Of a stretch of DNA of 64,000 nt, positions 46,083-54,081 are shown piece after piece. Origin of the DNA: Acidobacteriaceae bacterium (GTDB taxonomy: Bacteria > Acidobacteriota > Terriglobia > Terriglobales > Acidobacteriaceae). The number at the start of each line of letters is the position of its first letter. The stretch's first letter is position 1. Under the pieces are notes generated by a model. The model did no database searches. It was not told where the DNA came from and worked only from the letters and a program-made list of their open reading frames with translations. The position numbers were made by a program, and so were the translations under genes. Where the stretch lies: NCBI GenBank assembly GCA_003138975.1, contig PLHQ01000153.1, positions 102,433-166,432 of the forward strand, written 5' to 3'.

Positions 46083-46724
46083 GGCGTCCGGAGGACGTTT
46101 GACAATAGCCCGGCGTTTCAACGCCGGGTACGATTGTGGGATGTTGGAACCCCGTCCCGTAGGGACGGTTGAACTCTCCCCCGGAGCCTACCGTGTCCCA
46201 CACCTACGTCTCTGAACTCATCCATTGCGTCTTCTCCACCAAGCAACGCCGCAATCTAATCTCGCCTGAGGTGCAACCACAACTCTGGTCCTTCCTCGGC
46301 GGCATCGCTCGCAAGAACGGATTCAAAGCGCTCATGGTCGGCGGAACCGAAAATCACGTACACATCCTGCTGTCATTACCCGCAACCCTGACCTTAGCCA
46401 AAGCCATGCAATTGGTAAAAGGCGCATCCTCCCATTGGATGAACGAACAATTCAAATCAGAATTCGCCGGGCAAGAAGGCTACGGCGCCTTCACCCTCGG
46501 AATCTCGCAAAAGAAAGACACCATCGCCTACATCCGGAGCCAAGCGGAACATCATCGCAAGCATAATTATGAAGAAGAATTTCTCGCATTCTTGAAGAAG
46601 AACGGCGTGGAATATGATCCGAAGCACGTGCGGGGATATTCAGGCATCCCTACGGGATGCGCTTCCGAATTCCCGACCACCCGGCGTTAAAACGCCGGGC
46701 TATTGTCAGGCGTCCTTCGGACGC
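46083..46724. mobile_element. RAYT transposase unit bounded by three mirrored hairpin pairs
   Basis: The left side carries, outside to inside, CGTCC-GGA-GGACG (46085-46097), GACAATAG, CCCGGCG-CGCCGGG (46109-46128) and GTCCC-GTA-GGGAC (46152-46168). The right side has the mirror: ATCCC-TAC-GGGAT (46644-46660), CCCGGCG-CGCCGGG (46680-46699), CTATTGTC, and GCGTCC-TTC-GGACGC (46710-46724). This is the arrangement of REP/BIME pairs around REP-associated tyrosine transposases. Confidence 0.85.
46193..46690 (+). CDS. REP-associated tyrosine transposase (IS200-like, RAYT)
   Basis: 165 residues from a GTG at 46193 (VSHTYVSELIHCVFSTKQRR), with GGAG upstream. The HUH metal site is ENHVHILL near residue 60, and the nucleophile Tyr is in IAYIRSQAEHHRK near residue 120. 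It is the Y1 single-strand transposase family domesticated to mobilise REP palindromes. The last codons and the TAA stop lie inside the right-hand REP, so the C-terminus (PTTRR) is encoded by the repeat. Confidence 0.92.
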   Translation: MSHTYVSELIHCVFSTKQRRNLISPEVQPQLWSFLGGIARKNGFKALMVGGTENHVHILLSLPATLTLAKAMQLVKGASSHWMNEQFKSEFAGQEGYGAFTLGISQKKDTIAYIRSQAEHHRKHNYEEEFLAFLKKNGVEYDPKHVRGYSGIPTGCASEFPTTRR

Positions 46725-46737
46725 AGACGCGTGCGCG

Positions 46738-47637
46738 TCAATACAACGCCTTCTCCCCCGGCGGCCGCGTCTTCCACCTCCGGTGCACCCACAGCCACTG
46801 CTCCGGATACTTCCTCACGTAGTCTTCAATAATCAAATTAAATTTCTGCGTGTTGGCCTTGATGTCCGCCTCCAGGTCGCCTGTGCGCACCAACTCCACC
46901 GCCGGATCAAACCGCAGCCGGTATTTCCCCAGCGCCGCGTCCCAGATCGTGAATGTCGGCACCACGGCCGCATCGGTGCGCAGCGCAATTCGAGCCAGCC
47001 CGCTCGCCGTGCATGCAGGGATGCCGAAAAAATCTACAAAAATTCCCTGCGGCGGAGTCATATTCGTATCCATCAGCATGCCCACAACTTCGCCCGCGTG
47101 CATCGCCGAGAGCAGCCCGCGCACAAAGTTGTCTTTGTCCACGGTCTTGTTGCCATGCATCGTGCGGTACTGTCGGATCAGGCGGTCTAGATACTCATTA
47201 TCCAGCGCCCGCATCACCACATGCATCCAGTGTCCGTGCATCGAATGCGTAAACGCGGAAAGCTCCCAGCCGCCAAAATGCGCGGTCAGGAACAGCACCC
47301 CCTTGCCGCGCGCATAGGCCCGCTCGTAATTCTCCAGCCCGTCATACACCACAACCTGCTCAACGTTTTCCAGCGTGTACTTGGGAAAGTGGCAGACCTC
47401 CGCCAGTTGACGCCCGAGCGAAGCAAACTCTCCGCGCAGAATCCGCGCCCGCTCCGCCTCACTTTTTTCCGGAAACGCCAAGGCGAGATTGCGCATACCC
47501 ACCTGCCGCAATCGCACGTGCAGAAGATAAACCACCCAACCCAGGCCAATGCCAATGCCTCGTGCCAGAGGCCGCGGCAAAATACCGAGGATTTTTATAA
47601 ACGGCCAGGCTGCCGTGTACTCAAGTCGCTGCCGCAT
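46738..47637 (-). CDS. Lysophospholipid/lipid A acyltransferase (LpxL/HtrB family)
   Basis: 299 residues. The catalytic H-x4-E motif is LTAHFGGWELSAF; the second motif region is LMDTNMTPPQGIFVDFFG; VPTFTIWDAALGKYRLRF follows. An N-terminal helix (PFIKILGILPRPLARGIGIG) anchors it at the inner membrane. Expected to add a secondary acyl chain to a lipid A precursor, which implies a lipopolysaccharide-bearing outer membrane. Confidence 0.9.
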   Translation of the reverse strand: MRQRLEYTAAWPFIKILGILPRPLARGIGIGLGWVVYLLHVRLRQVGMRNLALAFPEKSEAERARILRGEFASLGRQLAEVCHFPKYTLENVEQVVVYDGLENYERAYARGKGVLFLTAHFGGWELSAFTHSMHGHWMHVVMRALDNEYLDRLIRQYRTMHGNKTVDKDNFVRGLLSAMHAGEVVGMLMDTNMTPPQGIFVDFFGIPACTASGLARIALRTDAAVVPTFTIWDAALGKYRLRFDPAVELVRTGDLEADIKANTQKFNLIIEDYVRKYPEQWLWVHRRWKTRPPGEKALY

Positions 47638-47810
47638 CGGGGAAGCGTGACGGTACCACCGTCAAGAATTATTTGCAAACGAGAGGAAGTAAATTGTCAT
47701 TCCGAGCAAGCGCTTTTTGCGTAGCTAGGAATCTGGGCGAGTCGGCGTGAATCCACAGAGCCTGCCCTGAGAGAGCTCTAGCGACCGAAGGGCGCGTTTG
47801 GCTCGCTTCC
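47638..47810. repeat. Gap with a GTCATTCCGAGC...GGAATCTGGG repeat
   Basis: The copy spans about 47695-47740 (GTCATTCCGAGCAAGCG to AGGAATCTGGGCGA). Similar starts occur near 53745, 54323 and 58055. The rest holds nothing recognisable. Confidence 0.55.
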
Positions 47811-48494
47811 CTACTTCGCCGCTTCCTGCGCCCACTTCGCCAGCGTCGTCAGAAACGTATTGGCCGCCGGCGGCGGCTCAATCTCTCCCGTGAGCGACGT
47901 CCGAAACGGCACCATGCGTCCATAAAACTCCCGCGTACTATCCTTGTCCTGCTTAATCGCGGCCCCGTTCAGGCTTACGCCGGCAAACAGCCCGCGCGCC
48001 CGCGAATAGGTCAACACCTCCGCCCGCATCTTCCAGTCCGTGTTCCCCTCGGCATGACGCCCCACCGGCCCCGCGGCCACCGAAGCGTCCGCCCCCAGCG
48101 CAAACTCGCTCGACAGCAAATGCCTCATTCCATCTTTATTCATGATCAGCATCACCAGGTCCACCGCCTGGCCGCCAATCTGGAAACCAAAACTTCCACC
48201 GGTCACGACAAAAAATGCCGGAGCGCTCCATCCCTTCGGTGTGCGGCAACTGGCAAGCCCGCGCCCATACTTCGCGCCCACAATAAAACCGCCCTTCAGC
48301 ATCGACGGCACCACCGCCACGCACTCCGCCGAGCCCAACACCTCTTCGGGAATACCCTTATCCGGCGCGCCTTGAATGTCGTTCAATACGTCCGCCGCCG
48401 CCTGCACCCGTTCCGTAGCCTTCGTTTCCTCATCCGCCGCAAAAGAGAAAGCACAAAGAGAAACAATCAGGATCAACAACAAGAACTTTTTCAT
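47811..48494 (-). CDS. SYLF-domain (Ysc84-like) secreted lipid-binding protein
   Basis: 227 residues. Signal peptide MKKFLLLILIVSLCAFSFA; SYLF domain over most of the rest: ECVAVVPSMLKGGFIVGAKYGRG, SAPAFFVVTGGSFGFQIGGQAVDLVMLIMN, MRAEVLTYSRARGLFAGVSLNGAAI. SYLF proteins bind lipids; the bacterial secreted forms are of unknown role. Full length. Confidence 0.92.
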   Translation of the reverse strand: MKKFLLLILIVSLCAFSFAADEETKATERVQAAADVLNDIQGAPDKGIPEEVLGSAECVAVVPSMLKGGFIVGAKYGRGLASCRTPKGWSAPAFFVVTGGSFGFQIGGQAVDLVMLIMNKDGMRHLLSSEFALGADASVAAGPVGRHAEGNTDWKMRAEVLTYSRARGLFAGVSLNGAAIKQDKDSTREFYGRMVPFRTSLTGEIEPPPAANTFLTTLAKWAQEAAK

Positions 48495-48633
48495 GGTTCC
48501 TCGTCACACAAGAATTTTCTGGGATCTGATGCTCTGGATTGTAAACGAACCGTGCGGCTCTGTGTCAGGAACGCTTAACTAGGAAGGAAGGATCGATTGT
48601 AAAACGGGTGGAAGAGTCGAGCTCATTGCGGAC

Positions 48634-48683
48634 AAAAAAATCGGGGCTGAAAGTAGTGACCCTAATCGCCACTCTCAACCCCG
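48634..48683 (-). terminator. Long-stem terminator downstream of the LuxR gene
   Basis: An 18-position stem (48642-48659 with 48666-48683, 6-base loop). Of four non-Watson-Crick positions, three become G-U pairs only in the minus-strand RNA. Seven T follow on that strand. So the structure is built for minus-strand transcription. Confidence 0.75.
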
Positions 48684-48780
48684 TCTCCCAGGTTCTGTGG
48701 TAGGTAGGCCGAGTATCCTTTACACGCGCCTTCCCTACAAGATTACCAAGGTCATCGTCCCAAAGTAATCATCCGATCCA
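48684..48780 (-). ncRNA. Possible structured RNA upstream of the long-stem terminator
   Basis: In the minus-strand transcript, GUAGG and GGUAA near 48725-48750 face CCUAC and UACC near 48700-48712, with inner GGC/GCC pairing, giving a plausible branched fold. It begins about 70 nt after the LuxR stop and ends at the terminator. No known RNA family was recognised. It could be a small RNA or simply the 3' end of the LuxR mRNA. Confidence 0.3.
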
Positions 48781-48850
48781 CACTGAAATCTGAAACTCAT
48801 AAGCTGAAGGCTGATAGCTAGCGGCTGGAAGCTAGCAGCCAGAAGCGCAC

Positions 48851-49507
48851 TTACTTCGCCGCCACCAGCGAATGCGTGATCGCATGCACTGACAGTGCAA
48901 TCCGATTCTGCACGCCCACCTTGCGCATCAACTTCGCCACGTGAGCCTTTACCGTGCGCTCCTCAATCCCCAACTGCGAGCCAATCTCTTTGTTCGAGCG
49001 TCCCGCCACCAGCATCTCCAGCACTTCTTTTTCGCGGTCGGTAAACGTCACGCGACCCGCCGGAAAGATCCTCCCTGGCGCCGACGACACCCGCTCGATG
49101 AACATGGATAGCACTCTCCGCGGCGCCCACACCGACCCCTGACTCACGATGCGAATCGCCTGCGCAAATTCAGCCGGTGAGGCCGCTTCGTCCACATAGC
49201 CCTTGGCCCCGGACGCGATCGCCTTAAGAATCGTCTCTTCGTCCACTCCCGACCCAGTCACAATAATGCGCAGATCCGGCCGTGTCGCCTTCAGGCTCGC
49301 CATCACATCAAACAAGTTTTGGCCGGAGCGGTTCCCCAGCAGAATCAGGTCCACGTCCTGCAATGTAGAAATCTCAGGCAGTCCGGCGGAGATCAGTTCG
49401 AATTCGGGCTCAGTGTCGAAAAGGGCGCGAAATCCCACAAACCTCAGCGGGTCGCTCTCCACCACGGCAATCTTAATGGTTGGTTTTCTCGCTACGGCTG
49501 CTTTCAT
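48851..49507 (-). CDS. LuxR/NarL-type response regulator with an atypical receiver
   Basis: 218 residues. Receiver-like domain (about 10-125): VVESDPLRFVG, IIVTGSGVDEETILKAIASGAKGYVDE with the conserved Lys. The beta-3 strand reads VDLILLGNRSG, so the phosphoacceptor Asp position is Gly. C-terminal HTH (FTDREKEVLEMLVAGRSNKEIGSQL; IEERTVKAHVAKLMRKV) is intact. Likely a DNA-binding regulator not controlled by ordinary phosphotransfer. No kinase gene adjoins. Confidence 0.9.
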   Translation of the reverse strand: MKAAVARKPTIKIAVVESDPLRFVGFRALFDTEPEFELISAGLPEISTLQDVDLILLGNRSGQNLFDVMASLKATRPDLRIIVTGSGVDEETILKAIASGAKGYVDEAASPAEFAQAIRIVSQGSVWAPRRVLSMFIERVSSAPGRIFPAGRVTFTDREKEVLEMLVAGRSNKEIGSQLGIEERTVKAHVAKLMRKVGVQNRIALSVHAITHSLVAAK

Positions 49508-49687
49508 AGGTTTCCCTGTGGAGCGTAGTTACGTAGCTAGAGCATAGCGGCATTTGGCCGCCCTGCAAAGAGAACGTGACCGAAGTTGAATTACGGGAGT
49601 AACATGAAAAAGGAAGGTGGAGAAGCGTTTCTTGAGACGGAAATTGGCCCGTTTATTCCGCCATGCCGCTCGCGGAGAACATTCAGC

Positions 49688-50146
49688 ATGAGAACTAGTA
49701 CCACTCATTTCGCAGCCGTAATCGGCAGCGTCGCACTCCTCGCGGCCATTATGTTTGCTCTGACTCCAGCACTGCCCGCCCAGGCTCCCACTGCCACCTA
49801 CCAGCCGAAATTTACCGGAGACCCCGCCCGATCTGATTCCGAAGCTGCCGCCCTCGCCTACATGCGCGTCGTCCTCCGCGCCCAGCACCGCTTCGAAAAA
49901 CAATACGGCCACTTCGCCACTTCACTCTCCGAACTCGTCCACTCTGGCTCCTTCACCAAACGCATGGTCAATCCCGACCGCGGCGACTACACCGCCAGCT
50001 TCCGCGGCAAGAAAGACAGCTTCATCCTTACCATGACGCCCCAGCATCTTGACGCCGAGCATCGCTCCTTCTACGCTGAAGACGACGGCAAGATCCACTG
50101 CGATGAAGAAAAACCCGCCGACGCTGACTCTCCCATCGTGAAATAG
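49688..50146 (+). CDS. Secreted or anchored protein with a pilin-like globular domain
   Basis: 152 residues from the ATG at 49688 (GGAGA upstream); an ATG at 49604 with GGGAG is the alternative. Hydrophobic start (FAAVIGSVALLAAIMFALTPALPAQA) looks like a signal peptide. The part YMRVVLRAQHRFEKQYGHFATSLSEL followed by beta-rich YTASFRGKKDSFILTMTPQ resembles the globular domain of GspG/type IVa pilins, but no prepilin cleavage motif (G/FxxxE) is seen. Function unknown. Confidence 0.65.
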   Translation: MRTSTTHFAAVIGSVALLAAIMFALTPALPAQAPTATYQPKFTGDPARSDSEAAALAYMRVVLRAQHRFEKQYGHFATSLSELVHSGSFTKRMVNPDRGDYTASFRGKKDSFILTMTPQHLDAEHRSFYAEDDGKIHCDEEKPADADSPIVK

Positions 50147-50201
50147 GTAAGCACGGCAAGAATAAAATAAAGAAGCTAGAATGGAATCTCATGGAGGAAT
50201 T

Positions 50202-50663
50202 ATGTCAGCAAACATCGGCGCAGCCGCGCCCGAATTTTCATTGAAAGATCAGGACCAAAAGGAAGTAAAGCTCAGCGATTACCGTGGCAAGAAGCGCGTA
50301 GTTCTCGTCTTCTATCCACTCGACTGGAGCCCGGTCTGCACCAAAGAGCACGCCTGCATGGTCAACGATAAGAAACAATTCGATCAACTCGACGCCCAAG
50401 TCCTCGGCATCAGCGTAGACAGCGTCTGGTCCCACAAGGCCTACGCCGACAAGATGGGCATCCACTACCCGCTGCTCGCCGATTTCCACCCACGCGGCGC
50501 CGTCGCCGCCAAGTACGGCGTCTATCTCGAAGACAAAGGCATCACCGGCCGTGCCATCTCCATCATCGACCGCGACGGTAAACTCGCATGGCACAAAAAC
50601 TACGACATCCCGGTTGTGCCCGATATTAACGAAGTCTCGAAAGCGCTAGCGGCCGTGAAGTGA
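50202..50663 (+). CDS. Peroxiredoxin (AhpC/TSA family, AhpE-like)
   Basis: 153 residues from the ATG at 50202 with GGAGGAAT upstream. The active site FYPLDWSPVCTKEH has the peroxidatic Cys46; the catalytic Thr position is Ser (S43). A second Cys52 follows in the same helix, and there is no distant resolving Cys, so it is a one-Cys or atypical type. Reduces H2O2 and organic peroxides in the cytoplasm. The segment DRDGKLAWHKNYDIPVVPDI is typical of the group. Confidence 0.9.
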   Translation: MSANIGAAAPEFSLKDQDQKEVKLSDYRGKKRVVLVFYPLDWSPVCTKEHACMVNDKKQFDQLDAQVLGISVDSVWSHKAYADKMGIHYPLLADFHPRGAVAAKYGVYLEDKGITGRAISIIDRDGKLAWHKNYDIPVVPDINEVSKALAAVK

Positions 50664-50766
50664 AGTAAGTTGCGGTTTTAGATATTTAGATAAACCTGGA
50701 CGACCGACGCCACGCCGCCGCGTAAACCGTCCAGAGTATTTTCGCGTTCCGGGTCCCTGAGCGAGT

Positions 50767-51495
50767 TTACGTCCCCGGTTTAATCTCCGTCGCCTTCTCG
50801 CCTTGATAAATCACCACCAGCGGTTTCCCACCGTTCGGATACCGCACCGTTTTCTCGTCAGACGATGTGCCCGCGTCCGGCACTCCCATTCCCACCGCGA
50901 AGTCCGCCTGCAGTTCATCCATTCCCGGCTTTACTTCGTGCTGTTCGACCGCCTGCCACACATCCGCCGGCCAATGCTTGTACAGCTCATGCGGATCTTC
51001 GACATAAAAAATCTCATCGGAATAGATTTTGAACTGTCCCTCCGCCTCGAATCCAATTTGCACCGCGTAGCTCTTCCCTTCTTTCTCGAACACCGCCATC
51101 ACCTGCCGCCGGTTCCCTGCCCCCACCGGAATATCCGTTACCACATCCTTAATCTCCAGCCGGTCGATCGGCGGCAACAACCCCGCCTCATGCCCAAAGT
51201 CCGTCCGTTTGCGCGCCACATCGTAGGGATAATAGGTATATCGATATCCTTCCTTCACCCACACCGGCTGCTGCGTCAACTGCTTCGCCGACTTCAAGTC
51301 ATACGGATACAGCTTCTTCGGCGTAACATAGTAATCCGCATTCGAGTAGCCCGCGCTTTTCGCTTGCTGCTGCTTCTGCGCAGCGACATAATCCTCATGC
51401 CGCTGGTAAAGAATGTATCCCGCGCGCGCGCCCGCAACCACAATGGCCAGTGCCAGCGCAATCTGAATCCCCTTCTTGGCCTCTTCGCTCATCAT
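50767..51495 (-). CDS. Single-pass membrane protein of unknown function
   Basis: 242 residues. One N-terminal helix (GIQIALALAIVVAGARAGYIL), then a Gln/Lys-rich linker and an extracytoplasmic region with many Tyr (YRYTYYPYD). The C-terminal 65 residues (VKPGMDELQADFAVGMGVPD ... VIYQGEKATEIKPG) have a BamE/SmpA-like GM-x5-Q/F-x4-G-x-P pattern, as does the protein at 37294. No family name can be given. Two adjacent ATG codons make the exact start open by one residue. Confidence 0.7.
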   Translation of the reverse strand: MMSEEAKKGIQIALALAIVVAGARAGYILYQRHEDYVAAQKQQQAKSAGYSNADYYVTPKKLYPYDLKSAKQLTQQPVWVKEGYRYTYYPYDVARKRTDFGHEAGLLPPIDRLEIKDVVTDIPVGAGNRRQVMAVFEKEGKSYAVQIGFEAEGQFKIYSDEIFYVEDPHELYKHWPADVWQAVEQHEVKPGMDELQADFAVGMGVPDAGTSSDEKTVRYPNGGKPLVVIYQGEKATEIKPGT

Positions 51496-51607
51496 GCAAG
51501 TGATTCCCTGCCCTGTGATCCCCTGCGCCCTCTGTGTTGAAGATTTTAGACGCTATCGCGAGTAAACAGCCGTCCTACGGTACACTGAAATGAAGGAAAC
51601 CCGATCA

Positions 51608-51943
51608 ATGCCCCCAGTTACCGAACAGGACGTCCTAAGCGCTCTGAAAAGCTGCTACGATCCCGAGATCCCCGTCAACATCGTCGACCTCGGCCTCATC
51701 TATACCGTCACATTCGCGCCCGTCCCCGCCGACACGCCTGAACAAGCCAGGCAGGACGTCACCGTCGACATGACCCTCACCTCACCCGGCTGCCCCGAGC
51801 ACGTCAACATCAGCGCCCAAGTAAAATCACGCCTCGAACAGTTGCCCGGCATCCGCAACGCCGCAGTCAATGTTGTCTGGACTCCGCCCTGGACCCCCGA
51901 ACGCCTCAGCCCCGATGCCAAGAAACAGCTCGGCATCGACTAA
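51608..51943 (+). CDS. MIP18/SufT-type iron-sulfur assembly protein (DUF59)
   Basis: 111 residues from the ATG at 51608 (AAGGAA upstream); an ATG at 51590 lacks one. DPEIPVNIVDLGLIYTV and MTLTSPGCPEHVNI with the reactive Cys define the family, and VVWTPPWTPERLSPDAKKQLG closes it. SufT-like proteins help mature Fe-S proteins. No suf genes are next to it in the window. Confidence 0.92.
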   Translation: MPPVTEQDVLSALKSCYDPEIPVNIVDLGLIYTVTFAPVPADTPEQARQDVTVDMTLTSPGCPEHVNISAQVKSRLEQLPGIRNAAVNVVWTPPWTPERLSPDAKKQLGID

Positions 51944-52021
51944 AGTCAGAAGTCAAAAGTCAAAATACAAAAGTAACAAGGTGGTCGATTTTCACTTCTG
52001 CATTCTGACTTCTAACTTCTA
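51944..52021. repeat. Degenerate AGAAGTCAAAA word repeat
   Basis: AAGTCAGAAGTCAAAAGTC on one side and CACTTCTGCATTCTGACTTC on the other can pair imperfectly. It fills the gap between two convergent genes and could serve as a weak terminator for both. Related to the sequence at 18011-18069. Confidence 0.5.
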
Positions 52022-52029
52022 CATTGCGC

Positions 52030-52308
52030 TCACCCGCCAAACTCCTCCCACACATCCATCGCGCTCTGCCCCGCCGCCTCAGTAATCCTCTTCCCGGCGC
52101 GCGCCGCCATCTCCATCACCTGCATGCCACGGTCGAAATAATCCGGCAACTGCTTCCGCACGTTCTCAAACTTTTCCGGATACTCCGCCGCCAGCACTGC
52201 CAGCGCCACCCCACCCGCCAGCACTCCCGCCGCATTTCTCCTCTTCAAAAACAAGACCGTTGCAGCCCCAACCGAAGCCGCAACCACCGCTTTCTTCCAG
52301 CTCTCCAT
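52030..52308 (-). CDS. Small membrane-anchored protein, unknown
   Basis: 92 residues from the ATG at 52308 (GCGAGG upstream). Hydrophobic segments VVAASVGAATVLFL and AGVLAGGVALAVLAAEY suggest one or two helices, followed by an amphipathic tail (ENVRKQLPDYFDRGMQVMEMAARAGK). Loosely like YtxH-type stress proteins. No function can be given. Confidence 0.65.
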   Translation of the reverse strand: MESWKKAVVAASVGAATVLFLKRRNAAGVLAGGVALAVLAAEYPEKFENVRKQLPDYFDRGMQVMEMAARAGKRITEAAGQSAMDVWEEFGG

Positions 52309-52483
52309 GTTTGCCTCGCGAAATTTTTTCTTCACGCGATTGTACCCCGCTCCCTCACCATTTATTCACATCTCTCCGATGCCTCTTCTCCCTCCCGCGT
52401 TGTCAGCCGCATGCCCGCACCAAGCCTGACAGCCGGACCGTCACATCTATCCTTTATACTTCTCCGTTCTTCCCGGAGGCCCC

Positions 52484-53725
52484 ATGTCGCGCCGCTCAAC
52501 CGCCCACGCCGCTCCTAATGCAACTCCAATCGTAGCCAGCCGGAAGCCCGATAGCCGAAGCCCGAAGCCCGCTTTTTTGCTAAAGTCACTCATCGCTCTG
52601 GTCCTCACTCTGACTCTCGCCGCCTCAGCCCAAACCAGGCCCCGCGCCCGCGATCTCGGCGTCCCCTTCGACGGCACTCCCGGCCTCAACAACGCCATTA
52701 CAGATGTCAAAGGCGTCGAGGTCGGCCACACCACGATCATCACCGGCAGCGGCAAACTCATAGTCGGCAAGGGTCCCATCCGCACCGGCGTCACCGCCAT
52801 TCATCCCCGCGGCAAGAACGCCAACGACGCCGTCTTCGCCGCCTGGTTCACCCTCAACGGCAATGGTGAAATGACCGGCACCACCTGGGTCGACGACTCC
52901 GGCTTCCTCAACGGCCCCGTCATGATCACCAACACTCACAGCGTCGGCGTCGTCCGCGACGCCGTCATCGCCTGGAAAGTAAACCACGGCACACCCGACA
53001 TGGAAGGCTACTGGTGGTCCCTCCCCGTCGTCGCCGAAACCTGGGATGGATGGCTCAATGACATCAACGGATTCCACGTCCACCCCGAAGACGCCTTCCA
53101 CGCCCTCGACGTTGCCCGCTCCGGCCCAGTCGAGGAAGGCAACGTCGGCGGCGGCACCGGCATGATCTGTAACGAATTCAAAGGCGGCATCGGCACCTCC
53201 TCCCGTATCCTCGACACTAAAGCTGGAGGCTATACCGTCGGTGTCCTCGTCCAGTGTAACTACGGCCGCCGCGACCAGCTACGCATCGCCGGCGTTCCCG
53301 TCGGTAAAGAAATCCCCGAGCATCCCGCCTATGGCGACAGTGAAGATACCGGCTCCATCATTGTCATCGTCGCCACCGACGCACCGCTCATCCCCACGCA
53401 ACTCAAGCGCATCGCTAAAAAGGTCTCTCTCGGCCTCGGCCGCGATGGCAGCTACTCCGGAGATGGCTCTGGAGACATCTTCCTCGCCTTCTCCACCGCC
53501 AATCCTGGCGCCGTCGGCACCAAGGGACTCCACCAGTTAACGATGCTCCCCAACGATTCCCTCGACCCCATCTTCCTCGCCACCGTCCAAGCCACCGAAG
53601 AAGCCGTCGTCAACGCTATGGTCGCCGCCGAAACCATGAAAGGCATCGACGACCACGAAGTCATCGCCTTACCGCACGACCGCCTCCGCGAAGTGCTAAA
53701 AAAGTACAACCGCCTGGCAAGATGA
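52484..53725 (+). CDS. P1 family (DmpA/BapA-type) peptidase, secreted
   Basis: 413 residues from an ATG with GGAGG upstream. Signal region FLLKSLIALVLTLTLAASAQ. N-terminal nucleophile fold: HTTIITG, GVTAIHPRG, WVDDSGFLNGPVMITNTHSVG, GNVGGGTGMICNEFKGGIGT. The autocleavage point is expected between Gly and Ser in DTGSIIVIVATDAPL, giving alpha and beta chains. S58 enzymes are beta- or D-aminopeptidases. The first 30 residues, before the signal segment, are partly coded by AAGCCCGA-type repeats, so a later start is possible. Confidence 0.9.
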   Translation: MSRRSTAHAAPNATPIVASRKPDSRSPKPAFLLKSLIALVLTLTLAASAQTRPRARDLGVPFDGTPGLNNAITDVKGVEVGHTTIITGSGKLIVGKGPIRTGVTAIHPRGKNANDAVFAAWFTLNGNGEMTGTTWVDDSGFLNGPVMITNTHSVGVVRDAVIAWKVNHGTPDMEGYWWSLPVVAETWDGWLNDINGFHVHPEDAFHALDVARSGPVEEGNVGGGTGMICNEFKGGIGTSSRILDTKAGGYTVGVLVQCNYGRRDQLRIAGVPVGKEIPEHPAYGDSEDTGSIIVIVATDAPLIPTQLKRIAKKVSLGLGRDGSYSGDGSGDIFLAFSTANPGAVGTKGLHQLTMLPNDSLDPIFLATVQATEEAVVNAMVAAETMKGIDDHEVIALPHDRLREVLKKYNRLAR

Positions 53726-54081
53726 CCCTGAACTAACTAAACTTTGTCATTCCGACCGGAGCCGGAGCGCCAGCGACGGCGCAGCGGAGGAACCTGTTTT
53801 TTGCTGGCGTCGGCACAACTCGTGTGGAGACGGGCGACTCGCCCGTCCGCCGAGCGAAGCTCGGCTCAGGTTGCCGACGATCTCCATCTTGTTCAGCGCA
53901 GCTTTTGGGTGGCGCAGCACTTCAGCGCTGCAATAAAGCCACAAACTGAAATGGCGGCTTCAGCCGCCGAGGTAAGACTCATTCCCAATTTGGGGAACTC
54001 CCATCCCCCCACTATCCTCATTACTTTCGCTGCCCCACCCCCGTGCCTTCCACTTCTCCGCCAAAAGACTACACTCGAACT
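53726..54081. repeat. Gap with a cluster of REP-like palindromes
   Basis: Contains a GTCATTCCGACC repeat copy (53745-53802) and then GACGGGC/GCCCGTC (53829-53847), GCCGAGC/GCTCGGC (53849-53865), GCAGC-x8-GCTGC (53914-53931) and GGCGGC-TTCA-GCCGCC (53953-53968). The last two share the TTCA loop of the REPs around the RAYT gene. No gene seen. Confidence 0.7.

Larger units (their letters stand above)
48495..48850. other. 356-bp gap between the SYLF gene and the LuxR regulator
   Basis: Holds the minus-strand terminator and possible structured RNA (separate entries, about 48634-48780) and, at about 48797-48845, a degenerate CTGATAGCTAGC-type word repeat. The 48495-48633 part is the upstream region of the SYLF gene; no frame is convincing. 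Confidence 0.6.

Noticed and set aside
43143-46172. Two long plus-strand frames rich in Arg, Gln and His
   Set aside because: They are antisense to the dedA, hydrolase and argD genes; composition is what reverse-strand reading of GC-rich genes gives.
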